A DNA stretch of 13,128 nt from Candidatus Omnitrophota bacterium (lineage in GTDB: Bacteria; Omnitrophota; Omnitrophia; Omnitrophales; JACQLI01): assembly GCA_016204125.1 (NCBI GenBank), contig JACQLI010000082.1, positions 1-13,128 of the forward strand. Direction: 5' to 3'. This document shows, in pieces, positions 6,190 to 13,128 of the stretch. Both the position numbers and the translations under genes were made by a program. Under the pieces are notes generated by a model. That model ran no database searches. It had not been told where the DNA came from and was given only the letters and a program-made list of their open reading frames with translations. Each line of letters begins with the position of its first letter. The stretch's first letter is position 1.

Positions 6190-7020
6190 TCAGATCGGAA
6201 GCTTGAAATTCTCCCTCAATGTTTCAACATAACTTCTTCTTGAGCTTTTTACCAATCGAAAAGGAATCGTGGATTTGGTAATCTCAATGGTACTCGTTTG
6301 GTCGACTTCCATACTCTCTTGGCCGTCTGAGGTCAAAAGGGCCTTCTCTCCATCCCTTTCCGTATGGATCTGAATGCTTACTCTTTCATCGGCTCGAACC
6401 ACAAGCGACCTTAGTGCCAATGCGTGCGGGCAAATGGGGGTAACGATGATGGCTTCGAGTTTGGGGTGGACAATAGCACCTCCCGCAGAAAGAGAATAAG
6501 CGGTGGAACCCGTTGGCGTGGCTACGATTACACCGTCTCCAGAGAAGTTAGTCAAGGTCTCTCCCGCCACGTCTACCCTTACGCTAAGAAGTCGGGTCAA
6601 TCCTTCTCTTGAAATCACAATGTCATTCAGTGCCTGGAAACGCCTTTCCTGCCGATTGTTATCACTCTTAACAGAACAAGAAAGCATGAGCCGTTCCTCA
6701 ATCTTACTTTTATTTAAGAAATAGGTCTGCAATTCATCAAACATTTCTTCAGTCTTCACTTCGGTTAAGAAGCCTAAGCTGCCAATATTCACAGCGAGTA
6801 CGGGAATCGAGCGCTCCTTCATGTGATTGGCAATACGAAGAATGGTTCCGTCACCACCAAGACAGACTAAAAGTGAGGCTTCTTTGATTACGTCTTCGAT
6901 GGGCGACTCAACCGTATCCTTCATTTCGATCGAACGTTTGGCAAGCCACGCTTGGAGTTCACCCAGCCACTTCTCAGCATTCGGTTTCTTAGAGTTAACA
7001 ACAATCCCGATTTTTTCCAT
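6190..7020 (-). CDS. nadK: NAD kinase
   Basis: A 276-residue cytoplasmic enzyme that phosphorylates NAD to NADP using ATP or polyphosphate. GGDGT, the catalytic signature, is at residues 55-59 in LVCLGGDGTILR. IGSLGFLTE is at 79-87, and LNDIVISR is at 131-138 (the usual NE is ND here). The NAD-binding glycine-rich SGDGVIVATPTGSTAYSLSA is at 160-179. HPKLEAIIVTPICPHALALR at about 185-204 is the conserved C-terminal strand region. Length is normal. The ATG lies 4 bases after the dxs stop. NADPH is the reductant for DXP reductoisomerase, the step after DXS, so the dxs-nadK pairing is sensible, though adjacency may be only a conserved housekeeping layout. Confidence 0.96.
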   Translation of the reverse strand: MEKIGIVVNSKKPNAEKWLGELQAWLAKRSIEMKDTVESPIEDVIKEASLLVCLGGDGTILRIANHMKERSIPVLAVNIGSLGFLTEVKTEEMFDELQTYFLNKSKIEERLMLSCSVKSDNNRQERRFQALNDIVISREGLTRLLSVRVDVAGETLTNFSGDGVIVATPTGSTAYSLSAGGAIVHPKLEAIIVTPICPHALALRSLVVRADERVSIQIHTERDGEKALLTSDGQESMEVDQTSTIEITKSTIPFRLVKSSRRSYVETLRENFKLPI

Positions 7021-7024
7021 GGGA

Positions 7025-8950
7025 TCAAGCCAACTCTTCGGTAATGGCTAACCTGGTACTGGGCGCTTTGATGCGATGCAAGACTTGATTGGCCACCTTC
7101 TCCGCTGAAAGCCCGAAATGATCAAGCAGAAGTTCGCGAGATCCATGCTCAATAAACTGATCAGGGAGGGCGAAACGGTGAATCGTCACCTCTTGACTGG
7201 ACTCCTGTCTCTCAAAAAATTCCAGGACCTTTGTTCCCAAGCCGCCAGTGAGGTTATGTTCTTCAAGTGTAAAAAGAAATCGTGTCTTCTTGGCGGTTTC
7301 AAGAAGAAGTTTCTCATCGAGAGGTTGAGCAAAGCGAAGACTCGCCACCCTTGCCTCGACCCCCTCTTGAGCCAAAATTTGAGCCGCGCGATAGGCCACT
7401 TCAATCATGCTCCCCAGAGCAAGCAGTGCGACATCAGAGCCTTCGCGAAGAATCTCACCTTCGCCTACTCCAAATTCCTTTACAGGAAATTGCTCATAGA
7501 ACTTGGGGACATTGCCTCGCGGGTAACGAAGGGCGAAGATCCCAGGATAATTCAGACCGATTTTTAACATCTGAAGTATTTCGGCTTCATCACGGGGAGC
7601 AGCAATCGCAGTGCCTGGAATATGCCCGAGGTAACTGATGTCAAAGACTCCATTGTGGGTCGCTCCGTCGGCTCCCACAAGACCTGCGCGGTCCATGGCG
7701 ATGACAATACCCAGCTTCTGAAGAGCGACATCGTGTATGAGCTGATCCTGGGAACGCTGGAGAAAGGTGGAATAAATCGCACAGACAGGTTTGAGACCGC
7801 CTTTGGCAAGTCCTCCTGCAAAGGTGATGGCATGCTGTTCGGCAATACCGACATCGAAGAAGCGATCAGGAAATTCCTTTTGGAAATCCGCCAACCCTGT
7901 CCCTGAAGGCATGGCAGCTGTAATGGCTACGATGCGTCTGTCTTCATGTGCGAGTTGGATAAGAGATTTTACAAATGCTTTGGTGTATGAAATTCCTTCG
8001 AGTTTTGATTTAGCTTCTTCTTCAGGGGTTTTGATCTTTGCTCCCGTCTTGACGTCAAACGGGGTTACACCATGAAGCCGCTCCGCATCTTTTTCAGCCC
8101 ACTCCACTCCCTTCCCCTTCTGAGTCAAAATATGGAGAAAACAAAGTTCTTTGATTTTCTTAATCTTGGAAAGTGTATCCACAAGCCCAATGATGTCATG
8201 ACCATCGATAGGTCCGAAATAGCGAAACCCGAGTTCCTCAAAAAGAATTCCTGGGACAAGAAGATGCTTCATGCTTTCAAGACTTGCGGTCGCAAATCGC
8301 CGCAGTCTCGGGAAACGATCCAGTTGGCGCTCTACCTCTCCCCGAATCCGATTATAGAGAGGGTTCGTGATGATCTTGTTCAGATATTTTGAGATCGCCC
8401 CGACATTTTTTGAGATAGACCATTCGTTGTCATTGAGAATCACGAGCATTTCAGGACGCAAGTGACCTGCATTATTGAGAGCTTCGTAGGCAAGCCCTGA
8501 GGTGAGGGAGCCATCGCCCACTACTGCGATTATCTTTTCGTTTCCCCCCTTGTGATCGCGGGCTATGGCAAGGCCAAGGGCCTGTGAAATGGCGGTTCCA
8601 GCATGAGCGACTATGAAATGATCGTGAGGGCTTTCTTCGGGGGAAGGAAATCCGCTAATGCCACCGTATTGACGAAGGGTCGACATACGGTCCTTGCGGC
8701 CTGTGATCATTTTATGAACATAGGCCTGGTGACCTACGTCCCAGCAAATCTTATCCTTGGGCGAGGCAAAGACATAATGGAGGGCAATGTTGAGCTCGAG
8801 GGCGCCCAAACTGGTCCCGAGGTGCCCGCCTGTTTTAGCAACCGTTTCAATAAGGAGTTTTCGATACTCCTTGGCAACCTCAGGCAACTTTTCGCGCGGG
8901 ACCTTCTTCAGGTCTTCGGGCGAATTAATTTTTGGAACCCACTGGTACAT
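7025..8950 (-). CDS. dxs: 1-deoxy-D-xylulose-5-phosphate synthase
   Basis: A 641-residue thiamine-diphosphate enzyme joining pyruvate and glyceraldehyde 3-phosphate, the entry step of the MEP isoprenoid pathway. The N-terminus KINSPEDLKKV is typical. TGGHLGTSLG at 40-49 has the catalytic histidine H43, and WDVGHQAYVHK is at 70-80. The ThDP/Mg motif runs from GDGSLTSGLAYEALNN (145-160) to NDN (173-175). The glutamate that activates ThDP is E371 in VGIAEQHAITFAGG, and the transketolase C-terminal domain is complete. One local variation: the usual GHSSTSIS is AHAGTAIS at 115-122, keeping H116. The ATG lies within the last codons of ispA (26-base overlap) with only a weak Shine-Dalgarno, so translation is probably coupled. 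Confidence 0.97.
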   Translation of the reverse strand: MYQWVPKINSPEDLKKVPREKLPEVAKEYRKLLIETVAKTGGHLGTSLGALELNIALHYVFASPKDKICWDVGHQAYVHKMITGRKDRMSTLRQYGGISGFPSPEESPHDHFIVAHAGTAISQALGLAIARDHKGGNEKIIAVVGDGSLTSGLAYEALNNAGHLRPEMLVILNDNEWSISKNVGAISKYLNKIITNPLYNRIRGEVERQLDRFPRLRRFATASLESMKHLLVPGILFEELGFRYFGPIDGHDIIGLVDTLSKIKKIKELCFLHILTQKGKGVEWAEKDAERLHGVTPFDVKTGAKIKTPEEEAKSKLEGISYTKAFVKSLIQLAHEDRRIVAITAAMPSGTGLADFQKEFPDRFFDVGIAEQHAITFAGGLAKGGLKPVCAIYSTFLQRSQDQLIHDVALQKLGIVIAMDRAGLVGADGATHNGVFDISYLGHIPGTAIAAPRDEAEILQMLKIGLNYPGIFALRYPRGNVPKFYEQFPVKEFGVGEGEILREGSDVALLALGSMIEVAYRAAQILAQEGVEARVASLRFAQPLDEKLLLETAKKTRFLFTLEEHNLTGGLGTKVLEFFERQESSQEVTIHRFALPDQFIEHGSRELLLDHFGLSAEKVANQVLHRIKAPSTRLAITEELA

Positions 8951-9779
8951 TTAGAAAATCTGCCACACTTGTGAGTCGCTTTCCCTTTTTTCCAAACGAT
9001 TCGGCTTCTTGCTTGGCCTTCTCGATTAAACTTTCAGCTTTTTGGCAGGCTTCATCAGAACTCATCACTCGAAGGTAACCATCGCCGTCCATTATATCAT
9101 CCACCACTTGGAAGGCAAAGCCAAGCAGCCAACCGAATTCCCGTATTCTCTTAATCTTTGAACTGGAGCTTGTTCCCACAATAGCACCGAGGACAGCACT
9201 TGCTTGAATGAGTCGACCTGTCTTGTGTTGGCTGATATAGTCAAGGGTAGATAAATCCACTTCGCGGTTTGCTCCATTCCTGGCTAAAAGAATGTCAACG
9301 ACCTGTCCGCCGACCATTCCCTTTGTTCCTGCAGCATCTGCCAACTCCCTAATTAGATGGAGCGCCTTTTCAGGAGGTTTCGCCTCACTTAGTAGATGAA
9401 AAGCTTGAGTAAGAAGAGCATCCCCTGCGAGAATGGCGATCGCTTCGCCAAATTTCTTGTGACAGGTGGGTTTCCCCCGCCTCATTTCATCGTTATCAAG
9501 GGCAGGAAGATCGTCGTGAATAAGCGAATAAGCGTGGACGAATTCGACCGCGCAAGCAGGCAGGAGCGCCTGTTTCGGGTTGCCGCCAACCGCTTCACAA
9601 GCACTCAAGACAAGAGCGGGTCGAAACCTTTTGCCTTCACCCAATACCGCATAACGCATCGCCTCGTGCACTTCCGAGGGATAGGCAGTATCTGAAGGAA
9701 GGTAACGCTTGAGAGCGCTTTCAATAAGGGGCTGAAATTCCCTCCAATCAGCCTTCTTCTTCAAATTTAAAATCCTCAC
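8925..9779 (-). CDS. ispA: Short-chain polyprenyl (farnesyl/geranylgeranyl) diphosphate synthase, IspA type
   Basis: A trans-prenyltransferase of up to 284 residues that condenses IPP with allylic diphosphates. GKRFRPAL is at 49-56, the first aspartate-rich motif DDLPALDND at 89-97, HKKFGEAIAILAGDAL at 107-122, MVGGQVVDIL at 155-164, HKTGRLI at 185-191 and the second aspartate motif QVVDDIMD at 224-231. After it the chain reads GDGYLRVMSSDEA, so the roughly 15-20 residues holding the usual GKxxGxDxxxxKxTYP segment are absent; such forms occur in some lineages. The start is GTG at 9779, overlapping xseB by 32 bases. A TTG at 9764 with AGGA 7-8 bases upstream is an equally good start and would remove 5 residues. 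Chain length of product cannot be read from sequence alone. It sits between xseB and dxs, a common bacterial arrangement. Confidence 0.93.
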   Translation of the reverse strand: MRILNLKKKADWREFQPLIESALKRYLPSDTAYPSEVHEAMRYAVLGEGKRFRPALVLSACEAVGGNPKQALLPACAVEFVHAYSLIHDDLPALDNDEMRRGKPTCHKKFGEAIAILAGDALLTQAFHLLSEAKPPEKALHLIRELADAAGTKGMVGGQVVDILLARNGANREVDLSTLDYISQHKTGRLIQASAVLGAIVGTSSSSKIKRIREFGWLLGFAFQVVDDIMDGDGYLRVMSSDEACQKAESLIEKAKQEAESFGKKGKRLTSVADFLNVPVGSKN

Positions 9780-9984
9780 GTTTTAAGGAACCATCCAGAG
9801 TTTTGGTCAAAACTTGAATCTTCTTCTCGGCCTGAGTCAGTCTTTCGCTACAAACTCGAGAGAGCTTCACACCTTCTTCGTACTTTTTCAAAGCGTCTTC
9901 CAGGGGAATATTCCCTTCCTCCAATTCTTCCACAATTTTTTCAAGTCTCTCCAGGGCTTTTTCAAATTTCAGTTCTTCGGTCAT
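9748..9984 (-). CDS. xseB: Exodeoxyribonuclease VII small subunit
   Basis: A 78-residue helical subunit that coats the large subunit of exonuclease VII, a single-strand-specific DNase in repair and recombination. The family signature is complete: KFEKALERLEKIVEELEEGNIPLEDALKKYEEGVKL with S-x-x-CSERLTQAEKKIQVL after it. The last residues are acidic. The frame is open to a TTG at 9993 that would overlap xseA, but ATG at 9984, preceded by an AGGTGAGG-type Shine-Dalgarno ending about 10 bases upstream, gives the conserved MTEELKFE start. That leaves 5 bases between the xseA stop and this start. Partner subunit gene directly upstream. Confidence 0.95.
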   Translation of the reverse strand: MTEELKFEKALERLEKIVEELEEGNIPLEDALKKYEEGVKLSRVCSERLTQAEKKIQVLTKTLDGSLKREDFKFEEEG

Positions 9985-9989
9985 AACTT

Positions 9990-11222
9990 TCAATCCTCAC
10001 CTTTCTCGATTTTCTCCACCTTAGAAAACAAAATTCCTTGCGCAAGACGCGTTTTAAGCATCTGACCAATCTTAACCTTTCGCGCATCCTTTAAAAGCTC
10101 ACCCTCTCCACCAAAGGTAATGCTATAACCCCGTTCTAAGATCGCAAGAGGGCTTAATGCCTCAAGCCGCCCTGCCCAGTTTCGAAAATTCTGATCCTTT
10201 TCCCGAACAAGATTCTTGAGATAATTTTGAAGCTGTCTCAAGAATTCATCCAGGCGTTGAGAAAACTGGTTCACCAGATTGAGTGGCTGTGAAAAAGCGT
10301 AACTTTCTTTTAGAACACGAAGTGCTTCTTTGTCTTCTTCCAATTGTTTTCGCACCGCATTCTTAATCCGAGTTTTGAAATCGCGAAGCCGAAGTTCGAT
10401 ATCTTCTCTATTCTGCACCACAAGTTCGGCAGCCGCTGAAGGTGTGGGGGCTCTCAAGTCCGCAACCAGATCGCAAATGGTCCAGTCGATTTCGTGGCCC
10501 ACGGCAGAAATCACAGGGATGCGAGACTGATAAACTGCTCGGGCGACGACCTCTTCATTGAAAGCCCATAAGTCCTCAAGGCTCCCGCCTCCCCTCCCTA
10601 CGATCAAAACATCGATATCGTCTAAGCGGTTCATCTCATTAATCGCCTGGGCAATTTCTTCAGCCGCTCCCTCGCCCTGTACTTTTACAGGATTCAAAAG
10701 GACGTTGGTTCCCCGAAATCTCCTGTTCACAACATGCAGGATATCGCGAATAGCAGCTCCTGTTGGGCTTGTTACAACACCCACAGTTCTTGGAAAACGA
10801 GGAATCGGTTTCTTGTGATCGGACTCAAAGAGCCCTTCTTTTGCTAACTTCTCCTTCAATTGCAAAAAGGCTAATTGAAGTGCGCCAAGCCCCTTCGGTT
10901 CGATTCTTTCGACGTAAAGCTGATAATCGCCACGTGCTTCGTAGACAGAAATTTTTCCAAAGGCCAGGACATGAAGCCCGTCTTTCAGCTCAAATTTGAT
11001 TTGTCGGTTGAATCTGGAGAAAAAGACCGTTCTGAGGATTGCCTCTTCATCCTTTAAACTAAAATAGATATGACCCGAAGGATGATATTTGAAACCTGTT
11101 ACTTCTCCCTCCACCCAAACTGCTGGAAACGCCGACTCCATGAGATCATGAATGCGATGAGTGATCTCCTTAACCGAGTAAACTTTGATGCCCTCAGACG
11201 TAGGCGAGATCAATTTTACCAA
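9990..11222 (-). CDS. xseA: Exodeoxyribonuclease VII large subunit
   Basis: A 410-residue catalytic subunit of exonuclease VII, which degrades single-stranded DNA in both directions. It has an N-terminal OB-fold (VWVEGEVTGFKYHPSGHIYFSLKD, about 35-58). The catalytic domain shows GVVTSPTGAAIRDIL at 148-162, GRGGGSLEDLWAFNEE at 209-224, AVGHEIDWTICD at 240-251 (GHETD in most families, GHEID here) and LRAPTPSAAAEL at 256-267. A long charged coiled coil covers about 270-355, and the C-terminus ERGYSI is also typical. The start is TTG at 11222, supported by AGGAG seven bases upstream; it overlaps the metallophosphoesterase stop by 7 bases. No ATG is usable before the conserved YSV segment. Coupled with xseB. 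Confidence 0.96.
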   Translation of the reverse strand: MVKLISPTSEGIKVYSVKEITHRIHDLMESAFPAVWVEGEVTGFKYHPSGHIYFSLKDEEAILRTVFFSRFNRQIKFELKDGLHVLAFGKISVYEARGDYQLYVERIEPKGLGALQLAFLQLKEKLAKEGLFESDHKKPIPRFPRTVGVVTSPTGAAIRDILHVVNRRFRGTNVLLNPVKVQGEGAAEEIAQAINEMNRLDDIDVLIVGRGGGSLEDLWAFNEEVVARAVYQSRIPVISAVGHEIDWTICDLVADLRAPTPSAAAELVVQNREDIELRLRDFKTRIKNAVRKQLEEDKEALRVLKESYAFSQPLNLVNQFSQRLDEFLRQLQNYLKNLVREKDQNFRNWAGRLEALSPLAILERGYSITFGGEGELLKDARKVKIGQMLKTRLAQGILFSKVEKIEKGED

Positions 11223-12043
11223 CGAGTCGCTCCTGTTTTGGTTCGAGATGAAATCCTCTCGTGAATGCGGCGAACAGAAAGGGTCTTTCCTGTTTGGGCG
11301 TCAACTTCGAATAGCGCACCTGAAATCCTGGCATCTTCTTTTGCTACATCCAGCTTTGTCGGCATCTGAGTGAGAAACATCCTGAGCACTTGATCAATCT
11401 CTCTGCCAATAACAGATTTATAAGGTCCGCACATTCCCAGCTCAGTTATGTAACCTGTCCCTTGGGGCAAAACGGTTTCGTCGGCTGTCTGAACGTGTGT
11501 GTGGGTTCCAAAGATAGCTGTGATTTGCCCGTCAAGATACCACCCAAGCGCTACCTTCTCTGAAGTTGCTTCTGCGTGGATATCAACAAAAATGATGGGG
11601 GTTTCCTGTCGCAGCTTCTCCACTTCCCGCTTCGCTACCTCAAAGGGGCAGTTAACAGTTTTCAGGAAGACTCTTCCGATGAGATTGAGAACTCCTATTT
11701 TCCTTCCGCCGTCTTTTGAATTCACAACGGTGGAACCAATTCCTGGTGTACCCGCAGGATAATTGGCGGGCTTGAGAATGCGACGGCTCTTCTCTAGAAG
11801 GTCTTCTCCTTCTTTTTTTCGGAAAATGTGATCGCCCGAGGTGATAACATCTACTCCACTCGAGAAAAGATCAAGCACGGTTGATTCTGTAATCCCAGAA
11901 CCCCCAGCCAGATTTTCACCATTTGCAATTACGAAGGAGAGTTCTTCTTCCCGAATAAGAGCAGGAACAATTTCTTTAATGGCGCGCCTGCCAGGTTCAC
12001 CTACCACATCGCCAAGCGCTAAGACTTTCAATGTTGCCGTCAT
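11216..12043 (-). CDS. YmdB-family metallophosphoesterase
   Basis: A 275-residue calcineurin-like phosphoesterase of the YmdB family (B. subtilis YmdB is a 2',3'-cyclic-nucleotide phosphodiesterase affecting biofilm and motility choice). Di-metal site residues seen are D12 in ALGDVVGEPGR, E43 and N44 in ANGENLAGGSG, H72 in TSGDHIF, HAEATSEK at about 154-161 and GTHTHVQTADE at about 178-188. TELGMCGP follows at about 199-206. In the family the residue before H72 is usually asparagine (GNH); here it is D71, a conservative metal-ligand change. The ATG has GGGAG about 5 bases upstream and lies 9 bases after the cyclo-ligase stop. In many bacteria this gene follows RNase Y (rny), but no rny is in the window. 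Confidence 0.92.
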   Translation of the reverse strand: MTATLKVLALGDVVGEPGRRAIKEIVPALIREEELSFVIANGENLAGGSGITESTVLDLFSSGVDVITSGDHIFRKKEGEDLLEKSRRILKPANYPAGTPGIGSTVVNSKDGGRKIGVLNLIGRVFLKTVNCPFEVAKREVEKLRQETPIIFVDIHAEATSEKVALGWYLDGQITAIFGTHTHVQTADETVLPQGTGYITELGMCGPYKSVIGREIDQVLRMFLTQMPTKLDVAKEDARISGALFEVDAQTGKTLSVRRIHERISSRTKTGATRW

Positions 12044-12052
12044 TTTTCTCCC

Positions 12053-12622
12053 TTATCCCACTAAAACTTCATTAAGAACCATGTCATGGGGACCACGAGG
12101 TACCCGTTCAATCATTTGACAATCGAAGGCGAGCCCGATCTTGTATGCCTTGGCCGCCTTTTTGAGAAACTGATCGAAGTAACCTTCTCCTCTTCCGAGC
12201 CGACCACCCTCTTTATCAAACCCCAGACCAGGCACAATCACAAGATCCAAATCCTCTGGATTGCCGATACTTTTTGGATCAAGAGGAGGTTCCAAAATCC
12301 CGTATTGGTTTGCTATAAGTTTTTCGGCGCCTTTTACTTCAATGATGACAAACTCTTTCTTATCCGTATTAAGACGCGGTGCGTATACTTTCTTCCCCTC
12401 TTTGCGGGCAGTCTCGAAAATCGGGGCTGTTTCAACCTCGGAATCCTTTGCGATATAACTCAGAAGCGTCCGAGCAACGGCAAATTTAGGGTGGCTAAAC
12501 AGCCGTTCAAGGACAATTCTGCTCTTCCGACTCCTCTCCTCTGGACCTACCCTGGCCAGATTTTGACGTAACTCTTTTCTCAACAAACGCTTTCGCAGCT
12601 CTAGAGAGGAAAGTGATTCCAC
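12053..12622 (-). CDS. 5-formyltetrahydrofolate cyclo-ligase
   Basis: A 189-residue ATP-dependent enzyme converting 5-formyl-THF to 5,10-methenyl-THF (family names MTHFS, YgfA, Fau). The N-terminal KRLLRKELRQ at 11-20 is the nucleotide-contacting helix. SYIAKDSEVET is at 55-65, YGILEPP at 107-113 and the family signature VPGLGFDKEGGRLGRGEGYFD at 130-150. The only plausible start is GTG at 12622: an in-frame TAA stands five codons upstream, there is no ATG near the N-terminus, and no clear Shine-Dalgarno is present. It is the first gene of the long minus-strand run, following a terminator. In gamma-proteobacteria a 6S RNA often precedes ygfA; the 143 bases upstream here show no such RNA. Confidence 0.93.
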   Translation of the reverse strand: MESLSSLELRKRLLRKELRQNLARVGPEERSRKSRIVLERLFSHPKFAVARTLLSYIAKDSEVETAPIFETARKEGKKVYAPRLNTDKKEFVIIEVKGAEKLIANQYGILEPPLDPKSIGNPEDLDLVIVPGLGFDKEGGRLGRGEGYFDQFLKKAAKAYKIGLAFDCQMIERVPRGPHDMVLNEVLVG

Positions 12623-12634
12623 GCCTGATTGGAT

Positions 12635-12663
12635 ATTTTAGTCTATTGGAGGGTGCTTTTCTA
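12635..12663 (-). promoter_or_regulatory. Candidate sigma-70-type promoter for the operon
   Basis: On the minus strand TAGAAA (12663-12658, 4 of 6 to TTGACA) and TAAAAT (12640-12635, 5 of 6 to TATAAT) are separated by 17 bases. It sits between the upstream terminator and the first gene, where a promoter is needed. A start site about 7 bases downstream would leave a leader of only about 5 bases before the GTG, consistent with the missing Shine-Dalgarno. Proposed by pattern only. Confidence 0.4.
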
Positions 12664-12699
12664 GGGATAAGAAGAGGACGTGAGGACACGAGGAACATG

Positions 12700-12737
12700 A
12701 AAAAAGCCGCCTTCTCCCCACGAGAAAGGCGGCTTTT
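12700..12737 (-). terminator. Intrinsic terminator of the outer-membrane protein gene
   Basis: On the minus strand GCCGCCTT (12734-12727) pairs with AAGGCGGC (12713-12706). The stem is extended inward by CTC/GAG with a bulge and followed by TTTTTT. It lies about 30 bases after the stop of the right-edge gene and before the cyclo-ligase gene, so it separates the two transcription units. The mirrored sequence ends in TTTT on the plus strand, so it may act in both directions, but no plus-strand gene approaches it. Confidence 0.88.
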
Positions 12738-12765
12738 CCCTACAACCCAGGGAAGAACTTGCTAG

Positions 12766-13128
12766 TTAGAAATTCAAGGTAAGCGATGCGACAAGCTCTT
12801 GGGCTGTCTCATCACCGTTGCCTACTGTCTGGCCTGCGGCGTTCGTCATCTGGCTCGATTGCTTGAAATACTCGCCAGGGAAGAACCAGGCGCCGATAAG
12901 TTGGAGACTCAAATCCTCGGTATAGGCATAATTCATGACAATGTCTAATTCGTTACCCAAATACTCACCCCTTCCATCCACCACGATTTCATCCAGCCAA
13001 TACATGAGCCATCGTGTGAAGAAGGTCAGGTCTTTTCTGTTGAAAGGATTAAACGCAGCATCGAACATAACCTGATGTTGGTTTTGGTAGCCTGCTGTTA
13101 CACCAACATCGGGTACGTAAAACTGACC
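12766..13128 (-). CDS. Outer-membrane beta-barrel protein, alginate-export-like, C-terminal part (partial)
   Basis: The last 120 codons of a gene whose 5' end is beyond the right edge. The frame is open to the edge, so an internal ATG at 13068 is not taken as the start. The sequence shows alternating beta-strand character: FYVPDVGVTAGYQNQHQ, LTFFTRWLMYWLDE, EYLGNELDIVMNYAYTEDLSLQLIGAWFFPGEYF and ELVASLTLNF. It ends in phenylalanine, the usual signal for insertion by the BAM machinery. The LG-x-E-x-D-(hydrophobic)-Y-x3-(D/N)LSL-x-FFPGEY pattern resembles the end of alginate-export (AlgE-like) family porins, common in several uncultivated diderm phyla. Substrate unknown. A terminator follows, so it is not in the same unit as the genes to the left. 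Family assignment from recall of the pattern, moderate certainty. Confidence 0.7.
   Translation of the reverse strand, partial: GQFYVPDVGVTAGYQNQHQVMFDAAFNPFNRKDLTFFTRWLMYWLDEIVVDGRGEYLGNELDIVMNYAYTEDLSLQLIGAWFFPGEYFKQSSQMTNAAGQTVGNGDETAQELVASLTLNF

Noticed and set aside
12623..12765. Possible 6S RNA upstream of the 5-formyl-THF cyclo-ligase gene, as in gamma-proteobacteria
   Set aside because: The 143-base gap is mostly a terminator hairpin plus a candidate promoter; no long rod-like structure with a central bubble is seen.

Overview
The window is gene-dense bacterial chromosome (roughly half GC). Every supportable gene lies on the minus strand, so transcription runs from high to low coordinates. 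Diderm character is indicated by the right-edge gene, the end of an outer-membrane beta-barrel that terminates in phenylalanine and resembles the alginate-export porin family. The neighbours give a MEP-pathway (DXS) bacterium that makes undecaprenyl phosphate and GDP-mannose-type sugar nucleotides. Gene content and sequence style suggest an uncultivated diderm lineage such as Omnitrophota, but this is a low-confidence guess from the sequence alone. No mobile element, CRISPR array, phage gene or defence system is visible.

Layout in order of transcription. (1) 13128-12766: the 3' end of an outer-membrane porin-like gene, closed by a strong intrinsic terminator at 12700-12737. (2) From a candidate promoter at 12635-12663, a tightly packed run begins: 5-formyltetrahydrofolate cyclo-ligase, a YmdB-type metallophosphoesterase, exonuclease VII large and small subunits (xseA, xseB), a short-chain polyprenyl diphosphate synthase (ispA), DXP synthase (dxs), NAD kinase (nadK), a single-domain response regulator, glutamyl-tRNA synthetase (gltX) and a HIT-family hydrolase. 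(3) The run continues through tRNA-Gln(CUG), a small coiled-coil protein, tRNA-Leu(GAG), phosphomannomutase/phosphoglucomutase (algC/manB type), mannose-1-phosphate guanylyltransferase (manC type), undecaprenyl-diphosphate phosphatase (uppP) and the start of an RlmI-like rRNA methyltransferase cut by the left edge. Spacing from 12622 to 1 is almost always under 70 bases or overlapping, and no gene-free stretch exceeds 300 bases.

Functionally the run mixes housekeeping roles. DXS makes the first MEP intermediate, IspA condenses C5 units into prenyl diphosphates, and UppP recycles the undecaprenyl carrier on which cell-wall and surface sugars are built. The phosphomannomutase and guanylyltransferase supply GDP-mannose for such polymers. 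GluRS sits five genes from dxs and just upstream of a tRNA-Gln, which would be a substrate if this organism uses the indirect Glu-tRNA(Gln) route.

I see no obviously new multi-gene system. The points most worth checking are local: a GluRS that has lost its zinc-binding insertion and starts in frame behind a response regulator with no ATG; tRNA genes embedded in the operon so that tRNA processing would leave manB nearly leaderless; and a perfect 14-bp inverted repeat, plus a 20-codon micro-ORF, at the manB-manC junction.
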